This document shows positions 1 through 7,852 of a DNA stretch of 64,000 nt, one piece after another. Made by a program: the position numbers and the translations under genes. This DNA comes from Sphingobium sp. (lineage in GTDB: Bacteria; Pseudomonadota; Alphaproteobacteria; Sphingomonadales; Sphingomonadaceae): positions 103,734-167,733 of the forward strand of contig NZ_QFOA01000002.1 of NCBI RefSeq assembly GCF_003248505.1. Reading direction: 5' to 3'. How positions within the stretch are numbered: position 1 is the stretch's first letter; every line of letters starts with the position of its first letter. The notes below the pieces were generated by a model, which was given only the letters and a program-made list of their open reading frames with translations, had not been told where the DNA came from and ran no database searches.

Positions 1-1
1 G

Positions 2-1555
2 GTCGACGGCGTCATCCTGCTGGTCGACTCGTCGGAAGGTGCGATGCCGCAGACGAAGTTCGTGACCGGCAAGGCGTTGGCGCTGGGCCTCAAGCCCATC
101 GTCGTCGTGAACAAGGTCGACCGTCCGGACGAACGCATCCAGGAAGTGCTGGACGAAGTGTTCGACCTGTTCGTGACGCTGGACGCGACCGACGAGCAGC
201 TCGACTTCCCCGTGCTCTATGCTTCGGGCCGCAACGGCTATGCCAGCGAAGATCCGCAGCGTCGCGAAGGCACGCTGGAGCCGATGTTCCAGAAGATCGT
301 CGATCATGTGCCGCCGCCGTCGCTGGACGAAGATGCGCCCTTCAGCTTCCTCGTGACGCTGCTCGACCGCGACAATTTCCTGGGTCGCATCCTGACCGGT
401 CGCGTCCAGTCGGGCACGCTCAAGGTCAACCAGCCGATCCACGCGCTCGATGTGGACGGTAACGTGATCGAAACCGGGCGCGCGTCGAAAATCCTGTCCT
501 TCCGCGGCCTGGACCGCGTGCCGGTGGACGAAGCCAAGGCGGGCGACATCATCTCGCTGGCTGGCCTCACCGTCGCGACCGTCGCCAACACCATCGCCGA
601 CCCGCAGGTCAGCGAGCCTATCAAGGCGCAGCCGATCGACCCGCCGACGCTGTCGATGCGCTTTGCCGTCAACGATTCGCCGATGGCCGGTCGTGAGGGC
701 AGCAAGGTGACAAGTCGCATGATCCGCGACCGCCTGGCCCGCGAAGCGGAATCGAACGTCGCGATCAAGGTCACCGAATCGGAAGACAAGGACAGTTTCG
801 AAGTCGCAGGCCGTGGCGAGCTCCAGCTGGGCGTGCTCATCGAAACGATGCGCCGCGAAGGGTTCGAACTGGGCATTTCCCGCCCGCGCGTGCTGTTTGG
901 CGAAGATGAAAATGGCGGCAAGACGGAACCGTATGAAACCGTCGTCATCGACGTGGACGATGAATTTTCCGGCACGGTTGTCGACAAGATGAACATCCGC
1001 AAAGCGGAAATGACCGACATGCGCCCCTCGGGCGGCGGCAAGACCCGCATCACCTTCTCCGCGCCCTCGCGCGGCCTGATCGGCTATCATGGCGAATTCC
1101 TGTCCGACACGCGCGGCACGGGCATCATGAACCGGCTGTTCGAAAAATATGGCCCGCACAAGGGCAAGATCGAAGGGCGCAAGAACGGCGTTCTCATTTC
1201 GAACGGCGCGGGTGAAGCCAATGCCTATGCGTTGGGTCCGCTGGAAGAACGCGGTATCCTGTTCGTCGGCGTGGGCGAAGCGCTCTACGAAGGCATGATC
1301 ATCGGCGAGAATGCCAAGCCCGAAGACCTCGAAGTCAATCCGATGAAGTCCAAGGCGCTGACGAACTTCCGCGCCAGCGGCAAGGATGACAGCATCCGCC
1401 TGACCCCGCCCAAGAAGATGACGCTGGAACAGGCCATCGCCTATATCGACGACGACGAAATGGTCGAGGTGACGCCCAAGACCATCCGCTTGCGCAAGCG
1501 GTTCCTCGACCCCAACGAACGCAAGCGGATGAGCCGCGCGAAGGCAGCGGCCTGA
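2..1555 (+). CDS. typA: GTP-binding protein TypA/BipA, 5' end outside window
   Basis: This is a ribosome-associated translational GTPase of the EF-G/LepA group, used in ribosome assembly and stress adaptation. The frame is open from base 2 and 517 residues are visible, against about 605 in the family, so roughly the first 90 residues with the P-loop and switch I lie upstream. The G4 motif NKVD is at visible residues 37-40. The EF-G-like domains II, III and V follow, and the BipA-specific C-terminal domain ends the protein (MKSKALTNFRASGKDD region). The methionine codon at 44 is internal. A strong terminator follows 10 bp after the stop. Confidence 0.96.
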   Translation, partial: VDGVILLVDSSEGAMPQTKFVTGKALALGLKPIVVVNKVDRPDERIQEVLDEVFDLFVTLDATDEQLDFPVLYASGRNGYASEDPQRREGTLEPMFQKIVDHVPPPSLDEDAPFSFLVTLLDRDNFLGRILTGRVQSGTLKVNQPIHALDVDGNVIETGRASKILSFRGLDRVPVDEAKAGDIISLAGLTVATVANTIADPQVSEPIKAQPIDPPTLSMRFAVNDSPMAGREGSKVTSRMIRDRLAREAESNVAIKVTESEDKDSFEVAGRGELQLGVLIETMRREGFELGISRPRVLFGEDENGGKTEPYETVVIDVDDEFSGTVVDKMNIRKAEMTDMRPSGGGKTRITFSAPSRGLIGYHGEFLSDTRGTGIMNRLFEKYGPHKGKIEGRKNGVLISNGAGEANAYALGPLEERGILFVGVGEALYEGMIIGENAKPEDLEVNPMKSKALTNFRASGKDDSIRLTPPKKMTLEQAIAYIDDDEMVEVTPKTIRLRKRFLDPNERKRMSRAKAAA

Positions 1556-1565
1556 AGCGAGAAAC

Positions 1566-1596
1566 GGGGCGGGGGCCAATTCCCCGCCCCTTTTTC
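1566..1596 (+). terminator. Rho-independent terminator of typA
   Basis: A perfect 9-bp GC stem (GGGGCGGGG at 1566-1574, CCCCGCCCC at 1582-1590) with a 7-nt loop is followed directly by five T. It sits 10 bp after the typA stop codon. Confidence 0.9.
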
Positions 1597-1775
1597 ATGG
1601 GGCTGAAACGCTACGGATGATTCGTCCCACCGCCCATCCATTCACAATCGCGCCGGGTCGTGGCACCTTGCTGCCGACAGGAACCGAATCGCAACCTTGC
1701 CCGGCTACGCCGGGCACGCGGCTGGACCGCCCGGCCCGGTCATGCGTTACCGGATTGGACCATGCAGGAGGAATA

Positions 1776-2273
1776 GTGGGAGTGGTCGACACTCTGCCGG
1801 CTCTGAGCGAAGGGGAAAAGCAGTGCCTGCGCCTCGTCGCGCAGGGCTTCAGCTCCAAGGAGATCGCGCGCCAGCTGCACGTGTCGGAGCACACGGTGGA
1901 TCAGCGCGTCCGCACGAGCCTGCGCAAGTTCGGCGTCCCGTCCCGCAAGGAAGCGGCGCGGCTTTTCGTTTCGCACCAGCAGTTGGCGCCCCATCCCGAG
2001 ACATATCAGCCTTTGATACATCAATCGGAGCCGCTTGCCTCCGATGCCGAACCTGCCCCATCGACGGATCAGCCGGACAGCCCGGATGCGGAAACGGAAC
2101 GCCCATCGTTCCCGCGCCGCATCTTTGCTTTCGGCCCGCCGCTTGGGGGATCGATCAATGAACTGAGTATCGACGGCCGCATATTGGCGATGGTCCGCGC
2201 TGCGGTTTTGACCGGGGTCGGTGTCGTCACCTTGCTGCTTCTGATTGCCGGAGCCTTTCGCGCTCTGGGTTGA
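1776..2273 (+). CDS. LuxR-type HTH protein with C-terminal membrane anchor
   Basis: This is a DNA-binding protein of 165 residues. The N-terminal half is a GerE/LuxR-type helix-turn-helix (residues about 8-65; LSEGEKQCLRLVAQGFSSKE, then IARQLHVSEHTVDQRV). A charged, Pro-rich linker follows, then one hydrophobic helix near the C-terminus (VLTGVGVVTLLLLIAGAF). No receiver, PAS or autoinducer domain is present. I chose the GTG start at 1776 because AGGAGG lies at 1766-1771; GTG 1782 is also possible. A longer frame back to 1617 has no ribosome site and reads Pro/Arg-rich non-protein-like sequence. The predicted topology puts the HTH in the cytoplasm tethered to the inner membrane. The target is unknown. 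Confidence 0.8.
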   Translation: MGVVDTLPALSEGEKQCLRLVAQGFSSKEIARQLHVSEHTVDQRVRTSLRKFGVPSRKEAARLFVSHQQLAPHPETYQPLIHQSEPLASDAEPAPSTDQPDSPDAETERPSFPRRIFAFGPPLGGSINELSIDGRILAMVRAAVLTGVGVVTLLLLIAGAFRALG

Positions 2274-2340
2274 TCCTGCCGCCATCGCCATGCTGACGAA
2301 CGCACCGCCTGGAAGGGCGTCTGTGCGAAGGAGAAGACTT

Positions 2341-2685
2341 GTGCTGAACCTTGACCGCGAAAAAACACAGGCCGTTGCCGACCAGAACCGCGAAGCTTTT
2401 GCCGCAATGGACAGCGCGCTCGCACAGGCCGCTCAACTGACGGCTGCTTTTCTGACCGCCTCGCAAGGATCGGGCCTCACGGCAACGGAAAGCCAGCGTA
2501 TTCTCAAGCAAATTCACGAAAGTGCCACCAAGATCATCGAGGGACGCGGCGACATGATCCGCGCGACCGCACTTCTCACCCGCTGTCTCGAACACAGGGC
2601 CATTCCTGTCACCTCCGTCGGCTGTCCCATCGGCCTGGAACTGGAACAGCAGGAAACGGCGCGTCACCTGACCCTGGTCGCTTGA
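2341..2685 (+). CDS. Hypothetical small helical protein
   Basis: I do not recognise this 114-residue protein. It is mostly predicted helix, rich in Ala and Gln (AMDSALAQAAQLTAAFL), with no signal peptide or membrane segment and a single Cys near the C-terminus. The GTG start at 2341 is favoured by AAGGAG at 2328-2333 with a 7-nt spacer; the in-frame ATG at 2290 has no such site. It follows the membrane-anchored HTH gene by 67 bp and may be co-transcribed with it. Confidence 0.65.
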   Translation: MLNLDREKTQAVADQNREAFAAMDSALAQAAQLTAAFLTASQGSGLTATESQRILKQIHESATKIIEGRGDMIRATALLTRCLEHRAIPVTSVGCPIGLELEQQETARHLTLVA

Positions 2686-2747
2686 TCAGGTGGGAAGTCG
2701 TCGGCATCTGCATAACTTTTTGGCCCCCCTCTCAATTGGAGATGTAG

Positions 2748-3191
2748 ATGCCGGCGGCTTCCTTTACCTACCTGGTATCTATCTGCTTCTGGCTCCTGAC
2801 GCTGGCCGGATGCCTGTTCGCCGTACTTTTCGGTGGACGTGAGGGGCGGTGGTTCACGGCCGTCTTCCTCGGATCCGTGGTCCTCACCATTCCCGCCCAG
2901 CTGACGGGATCATGGCACGCCACCCAGATCTGGTTGATGATGGTCGACGGCGCGTTGTTCGCCTTCATGTTCTGGCTGATGCTCAACAGCCGCTATTACT
3001 GGCCGATATGGGCAGCGGCGAGCCAGTTCCTGACCGTGCTCACCCACGTCGTCACATTGCTTCTCGGCAGTTTTTCCGACCGCATATATGCGGGATTGAG
3101 CACCGTGTGGGTCATTCCCCTGCTGCTCTTTACCATCATCGGCATAGAATTGGATCGGAAGGCGTTCCATGACCGTTCACAACCCGCCTGA
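2748..3191 (+). CDS. Small integral membrane protein, unknown function
   Basis: The 147-residue protein has four predicted membrane helices, at residues about 8-27, 37-55, 62-82 and 88-135 (the last probably two). It carries several aromatic residues (WAAASQFLTVLTHVV). A GGAG site lies just upstream of the ATG. The 3' end overlaps the next gene by 23 bp, so the two are very probably translationally coupled. I do not recognise the family and assign no function. Confidence 0.7.
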   Translation: MPAASFTYLVSICFWLLTLAGCLFAVLFGGREGRWFTAVFLGSVVLTIPAQLTGSWHATQIWLMMVDGALFAFMFWLMLNSRYYWPIWAAASQFLTVLTHVVTLLLGSFSDRIYAGLSTVWVIPLLLFTIIGIELDRKAFHDRSQPA

Positions 3192-3642
3192 GCGGGCGGT
3201 CGACAGCCAGCAGGCGGTCGATCTGGTCGTCGCCCTGCAACGCTGCCTCACCAGCTTTCACGCCGACCAGGCCGTGCCGCCAATCCTGGATGGAGAGGCG
3301 GTCGACCGTCGTGCGGCGCTGGGCCGATATATTCAGGCTCGACGGGCGCGTGCGATGCTGTTCGGCCAGTCGCTCTTTTCCGATCCGGCTTGGGATATCC
3401 TGCTGATGCTGTTCCAGGCCGATCTGGAGGACGAGGCGCTGACGCTGGAGCAGTTGAGCGAAACGGGGCGTCTGTCTCTCAACGCGACCATCGGGCAGGT
3501 AGGCGTTCTGGAGCGGCGGGGACTGGTTTTCGAATATCGCGGATCGCCCAACAGCCGCCGCCGCCGAGCGTTGCGGCTGACCCCGCTCGCGATCGACGCG
3601 ATGAGTAGCTGGTTCTCGTTGACCTTCGGCCCGGACATCTGA
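3169..3642 (+). CDS. Winged-helix (MarR-like) DNA-binding protein
   Basis: The 157-residue protein has an N-terminal helical region and a winged helix at residues about 85-140. LTLEQLSETGRLSLNATI fits helices 2 and 3, and the basic stretch NSRRRRALRLTP fits the wing. Layout and length resemble a MarR-family regulator or the DNA-binding domain common in sphingomonad proteins. It overlaps the preceding membrane-protein gene by 23 bp, so the pair may act together. The ligand and target are not visible. Confidence 0.7.
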   Translation: MTVHNPPERAVDSQQAVDLVVALQRCLTSFHADQAVPPILDGEAVDRRAALGRYIQARRARAMLFGQSLFSDPAWDILLMLFQADLEDEALTLEQLSETGRLSLNATIGQVGVLERRGLVFEYRGSPNSRRRRALRLTPLAIDAMSSWFSLTFGPDI

Positions 3643-3713
3643 CGCAAAAAACTGGCGCACCGGCGCGCCCGCCCATATAGTCGCGCGGTTTGTTCTCCTC
3701 GCGAAAGCGTTTC

Positions 3714-5027
3714 ATGCATCTTCTTATCGGCCTGGCCGGCATTCTCCTCATTCTCGCTATCGCCTTCGCTCTTTCGTCCAACCGTCGCGCCATCCGTCCG
3801 CGCGTCGTGGGCGCGGCGTTCCTGTTGCAGGCGGGGATCGCGCTGCTGGTGCTTTATGTTCCGGCTGGGCGCACGATTATCGGCACCATGTCGAAGGGCG
3901 TGGCGAACCTGCTCGGCTATGCGCAGGCGGGGACGGATTTCATCTTCGGCCCGCTCGCCCGGCCCGACATCGGCGGCGCAAGCTTTGCGATTGCCGCCCT
4001 GCCGGTCATCATCTTCTTCGCCAGCCTCGTTTCGATCCTCTATTATCTGGGCATCATGCAGTTCATCGTCCGTTGGGTGGGCGGAGCCATCGAAAAGGTG
4101 ACGGGCGTGTCCAAGGTCGAAAGCCTGTGCGCCGCCGCCAACATCTTCGTGGGGCAGAGCGAAAGCCCGCTCGTCATCCGCCCCTATCTGGCGGCTCTGA
4201 CGCCGCCGCAACTCTTTGCGGTGATGACGAGCGGCATGGCAGGGGTCGCTGGTACGATCCTGGCTGCCTATGCATCGATGGGGATCAAGATCGACTATCT
4301 GCTCGCGGCGAGTTTCATGGCGGCACCGGGCGGGCTGCTGATGGCCAAGATCATGATGCCCGATGAGCCCGCGCGCGAGCCCGAACTGCCATTGAAAGAC
4401 GATATCCATTTGCCCGAGGCACGCCGCAGCGGTGCAGGCCCCGCAGCGCTCAACGCGGAAACCACACCCGGCGAGCCGATGCCGGTCGCCACCCACGATG
4501 AGGAAAAGCCCGCCAACCTCATCATGGCCGCGGCGCAGGGCGCGCAGACAGGCGTCAAGCTGGCGGTTGCGGTAGGCGCGATGGTGCTGGCGTTCGTGGC
4601 TCTGGTGGCTCTGGCGAATGGCATCTTGGGGGGCATCGGTGCATGGTTCGGCCAACCCAACCTCAGCTTCCAGATGCTGCTCGGCTATGTTTTTTCGCCG
4701 GTCATGTACCTGCTCAATATCCCATGGGCCGAAGCGCAAGTGGCGGGCGGGTTGTTCGGGACGAAGGTCGTGCTGAACGAATTCGTCGCCTATATCGCGC
4801 TGGGCCAGGCGCAGGGCGGGCTGTCGCCTGCGACCATCGCTATCATTACCTTCGCCCTGTGCGGCTTTGCAAATTTCAGTTCGATTGCGATCCAGATGGC
4901 GGTGACGGGCAACCTTGCGCCCAACCAGCGTCCGATGATCGCAAGGCTGGGGCTGAAGGCTCTGGTCGCAGGCAGCCTTGCCAACCTGATGAGCGCAGCG
5001 CTGGCGGGTCTGATGCTCAGCCTCTGA
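3714..5027 (+). CDS. nupC: Concentrative nucleoside transporter (NupC/CNT family)
   Basis: This is an inner-membrane symporter that imports nucleosides with sodium or protons. The protein has 437 residues. The CNT signature GQSES is near residue 146 and NEFVAY is near residue 354, and multiple hydrophobic helices span the protein. A hydrophilic insert of about 50 residues (about 215-265, rich in Pro and Glu) splits the two halves, as in other alphaproteobacterial members. I chose ATG 3714 over TTG 3690, because the protein then starts directly with the first membrane helix. It appears to be transcribed alone. Whether it prefers sodium or protons cannot be read from the sequence. Confidence 0.93.
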   Translation: MHLLIGLAGILLILAIAFALSSNRRAIRPRVVGAAFLLQAGIALLVLYVPAGRTIIGTMSKGVANLLGYAQAGTDFIFGPLARPDIGGASFAIAALPVIIFFASLVSILYYLGIMQFIVRWVGGAIEKVTGVSKVESLCAAANIFVGQSESPLVIRPYLAALTPPQLFAVMTSGMAGVAGTILAAYASMGIKIDYLLAASFMAAPGGLLMAKIMMPDEPAREPELPLKDDIHLPEARRSGAGPAALNAETTPGEPMPVATHDEEKPANLIMAAAQGAQTGVKLAVAVGAMVLAFVALVALANGILGGIGAWFGQPNLSFQMLLGYVFSPVMYLLNIPWAEAQVAGGLFGTKVVLNEFVAYIALGQAQGGLSPATIAIITFALCGFANFSSIAIQMAVTGNLAPNQRPMIARLGLKALVAGSLANLMSAALAGLMLSL

Positions 5028-5073
5028 TACGGGGTCTTGCCGCAACCACGGTGGGCAGGTTAAGCTGCACGTC

Positions 5074-6120
5074 ATGGGGGCATTTTCTTACGGCGTGACC
5101 GCGCTGGCGGCACTGGGCTGGGCGATGACGGCGAGCGCGCAGGCGCCAAGGCCGGGAACGCTCGAAACCTATAAGGACTGGACGATCGGCTGCGACAATC
5201 GCAACCGATGCGAAGCTGTCGCGCTGTTGCCGCAGGACGGGGCGATCCCCGACAATCCGGTAATGGTCGGGGTCGCGCGCGAAGCCGGTCCCGGCGGCGT
5301 TACCGAAGTGTGGGCCAGCCGCGACGCGCGGGGATCGGGCGTTATGCGTTTCATCGTCGACGGGCGGGCTGTGGCGACCGTGCAAAGCCGTAATGGCGAA
5401 GCGGCGGTGCGAGGCGCGCAGGCCGATGCGCTCGCTATTGCCCTGGCGCGCGGGAGCATGCTCGAAATTCGCGACGGCACCCGGGTTCTGGGCAAGCCTT
5501 CGCTTGCCGGAGCGGGGGCTGCGTTGCGTTACATGGATGCACGGCAGGGGCGGGCGGGGACGAGTTCTGCGCTGGTCGCCACCGGTCCCCTGGGTGCGAA
5601 TGCCGTACGGCCTGCGCCGCCGTTCGTTACGATCCGCCGCGCCGTCATTCCCACATTGCCGCCGCCCGCCCCGTTGTGGCGCGAAGAGTTGACGACGCTC
5701 GGTAAATTGACCGGCTGCGCTGACGAGATGAAGGAGGCGGAGGCACCTGACCAGCATCCGCTGTCACGCACACAGACGCTGATCCTCGTACCTTGCGGAA
5801 GCGGTGCCTATAATATGACGGCCGTTCCTGTCATCGCCACGGGCGTACAGGGACGGCGCAGCTTTCACTTGGCCGATTTCGATTATAGGGCGGCTTTCGG
5901 TGAGCCGGAGGGCCGGTTCGTCCTGGTCAATGCCGGCTGGACGGCGGACAAGGCGGAACTGGCAAGCTATGCCAAGGGGCGCGGGATCGGCGATTGCGGC
6001 AATGCCGAAACCTACGTCTGGGACGGAGCGCGCTTCCGTCTGGTGGAAGCGTCTTCGATGGGTGAATGTCGGGGCGCATGGAGATGGATCACCACCTGGA
6101 CAGCGCAGGTCATACAATAA
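5074..6120 (+). CDS. DUF1176 domain secreted protein
   Basis: This is a 348-residue exported protein of the DUF1176 family. A signal peptide ends near residue 23 (ALGWAMTASAQA). The family core starts with ETYKDWTIGCDNRNRCEAV and includes several conserved Cys that probably form disulfides in the periplasm. The C-terminal third (WDGARFRLVEAS, then MGECRG) matches the family's repeated WDG motif. The gene follows the nucleoside carrier by 46 bp on the same strand. The molecular function of DUF1176 is not established. Confidence 0.85.
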   Translation: MGAFSYGVTALAALGWAMTASAQAPRPGTLETYKDWTIGCDNRNRCEAVALLPQDGAIPDNPVMVGVAREAGPGGVTEVWASRDARGSGVMRFIVDGRAVATVQSRNGEAAVRGAQADALAIALARGSMLEIRDGTRVLGKPSLAGAGAALRYMDARQGRAGTSSALVATGPLGANAVRPAPPFVTIRRAVIPTLPPPAPLWREELTTLGKLTGCADEMKEAEAPDQHPLSRTQTLILVPCGSGAYNMTAVPVIATGVQGRRSFHLADFDYRAAFGEPEGRFVLVNAGWTADKAELASYAKGRGIGDCGNAETYVWDGARFRLVEASSMGECRGAWRWITTWTAQVIQ

Positions 6121-6190
6121 CCGGGCAAGTGCAATCGCAGGCGCGCGCTTTGCAATGGAAATGGAACGTGCCGGTGCCATATGGGACTGC

Positions 6191-6892
6191 ATGACACTCG
6201 CCTCTCGCGCCTCCGCCCCGCCCCGCACGGTGCTTCCCGATCCGATCAACGCCGTCATCTTCGACATGGACGGCACGTTGCTGGATACGGAAGCGGCCCA
6301 TCGGCAGGCGTTCCGAGATACCGGCGCAGCAATTGGCTGGCCGATGTCCGAGGCGCTGCTGCTGTCGATGGTCGGCATCCACCGCGACGAAAATGAGCGG
6401 ATGCTGGCCCGGGCGATGGGGCCGGATTTCCCGCTCGACCGATTTTACGCCGACAGCGACGCATTGTTCGAGGCGGCGGTGGATGCGGGGATCGATCTGA
6501 GGCCCGGCGCGGAATTGGTGCTGGAGCATCTCGCTCACGCAGGCATTCCCATGGCGCTGGCGACATCGACGGCCGCCCCTTACGCGCAACAGAGGCTTGA
6601 GCGGGCGGGGCTGGCTCGATATTTCGATGTCGTGGTAACGCGGAGCGACGTGGAGCGACCCAAACCCCATCCGCAGCCCTATTTGCTGGCTGCGCGACGT
6701 TTAGGCGCCGATCCTGCGCATTGTGTCGCGGTGGAAGACAGCCATGCGGGCGTACGCTCGGCAGCGGCGGCGGGGATGGCAACGGTGATGGTGCCCGACT
6801 TACTGCCGCCCACCGACGAACTGACGCTCGCTTGCGCGGCGGTGTTGCCGAGCCTTACAGATTTGCGTGATCTGCTGATGGCGACGAGCTAG
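6191..6892 (+). CDS. HAD-superfamily phosphatase (beta-phosphoglucomutase-like)
   Basis: This is a cytoplasmic haloacid-dehalogenase hydrolase of 233 residues with subfamily IA layout. Motif I is FDMDGTLLDTE near residues 22-32, with the nucleophile Asp and the acid/base Asp. Motif II is the Thr in ALATST, motif III is the Lys in RPKPHPQPY, and motif IV is VAVEDSHAGV. The helical cap after motif I suggests a sugar-phosphate or phosphoglycolate-type substrate, but this cannot be fixed. ATG 6191 is chosen; ATG 6155 or 6161 would add 10-12 residues. Its TAG stop overlaps the TAG of the convergent egtD within a shared CTAG. Confidence 0.85.
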   Translation: MTLASRASAPPRTVLPDPINAVIFDMDGTLLDTEAAHRQAFRDTGAAIGWPMSEALLLSMVGIHRDENERMLARAMGPDFPLDRFYADSDALFEAAVDAGIDLRPGAELVLEHLAHAGIPMALATSTAAPYAQQRLERAGLARYFDVVVTRSDVERPKPHPQPYLLAARRLGADPAHCVAVEDSHAGVRSAAAAGMATVMVPDLLPPTDELTLACAAVLPSLTDLRDLLMATS

Positions 6893-7848
6893 CCCGCTTT
6901 GGCAAGGACGATGCCGAACAGACCCTCGTCATCGGTCCATTCCTCAACTGGTTCCCAACCGCCTGCGCGCAGAAGAAGTCGCTGGTCACGTTCGCCATAT
7001 TTATGGCTGCTTTCGGTGTGGATGGTTTCGCCCGCATCCATTTGGAAAGGCTGGCCAGCAACGTGAAATTGCAACGACCGCGAAGCTTCCAGATGCATTT
7101 CGATCCGGGCTTTCGCGTCGTTCCAGATCGCCCGGTGGGTGAAACCGTCAAGCGGCATGTCACCGTCCAGCTCGCGATTGATCCGTTCGATGAGGTTCAT
7201 GTTGAATGCGGCAGTTACACCCGCCGCATCGTCATAGGCGGGGATCAGCCGATCGCGGTCCTTGATGCGGTCCATGCCGATCAGCAGCATGGCATCGCGC
7301 CCCAAAAGCTCCCGCATCGCTCGGAGGAGATCGACGGCGGAACATGGTTCCATGTTGCCGATGGTCGATCCGGGGAAGAAGCCGAGGCGCGGCATCCCGT
7401 CAATGGCGGAGGGCAAATCGAGCGGGCCGTTGAAATCCCCGACGACCGGAAGAACGGGAAGGCCCGGAAATGCACCGGCCAGTTCGGCGCTGCTCGTGTG
7501 AAGGAAGTCGCCGCTGATATCGATGGGCACATAGGCAGCAGGCGAGATCGCGCGAAGGAGGTGCGGCGTCTTGCGGGACGAGCCAGCGCCAAATTCCACG
7601 ACCGCACGGCCTTGACCGACCGCAGCTGCGAAATCGTTGCCATGCGTCTTCAGCAATGCCGTTTCGGTGCGCGTGGGATAATATTCGGGAAGGTCCGTGA
7701 TCTGCTCGAACAGTTCAGACCCTTTTCGGTCGTAGAACCAGATCGGCGGCGTCGCCTTGGGCGAGCGGGACAGGCCCTCCAATATGTCACGGCGGAACGC
7801 AGGATCTATGGCTGCGGAGAAAGTCGGGGTCCGCTCGGTCAGCAGCAT
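6889..7848 (-). CDS. egtD: L-histidine N-alpha-methyltransferase (ergothioneine)
   Basis: EgtD makes hercynine by three SAM-dependent methylations of histidine, the first step of ergothioneine synthesis. The protein has 319 residues, the usual length. Family hallmarks are the PIWFYDRKGSELFEQIT segment near residue 35, the YYPTRTE motif, the SAM-binding loop VVEFGAGSSRKT, and the C-terminal EPVEEWTDDEGLFG region. It starts 4 bp after the stop of egtB, so the two genes form a tight operon. No egtA, egtC or egtE is visible nearby. Confidence 0.95.
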   Translation of the reverse strand: MLLTERTPTFSAAIDPAFRRDILEGLSRSPKATPPIWFYDRKGSELFEQITDLPEYYPTRTETALLKTHGNDFAAAVGQGRAVVEFGAGSSRKTPHLLRAISPAAYVPIDISGDFLHTSSAELAGAFPGLPVLPVVGDFNGPLDLPSAIDGMPRLGFFPGSTIGNMEPCSAVDLLRAMRELLGRDAMLLIGMDRIKDRDRLIPAYDDAAGVTAAFNMNLIERINRELDGDMPLDGFTHRAIWNDAKARIEMHLEASRSLQFHVAGQPFQMDAGETIHTESSHKYGERDQRLLLRAGGWEPVEEWTDDEGLFGIVLAKAG

Positions 7849-7852
7849 GTCG

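Noticed and set aside
3333..5075. 580-residue open frame opposite the nucleoside transporter
   Set aside because: It lies antisense to a well-supported membrane transporter and has no protein-like features.
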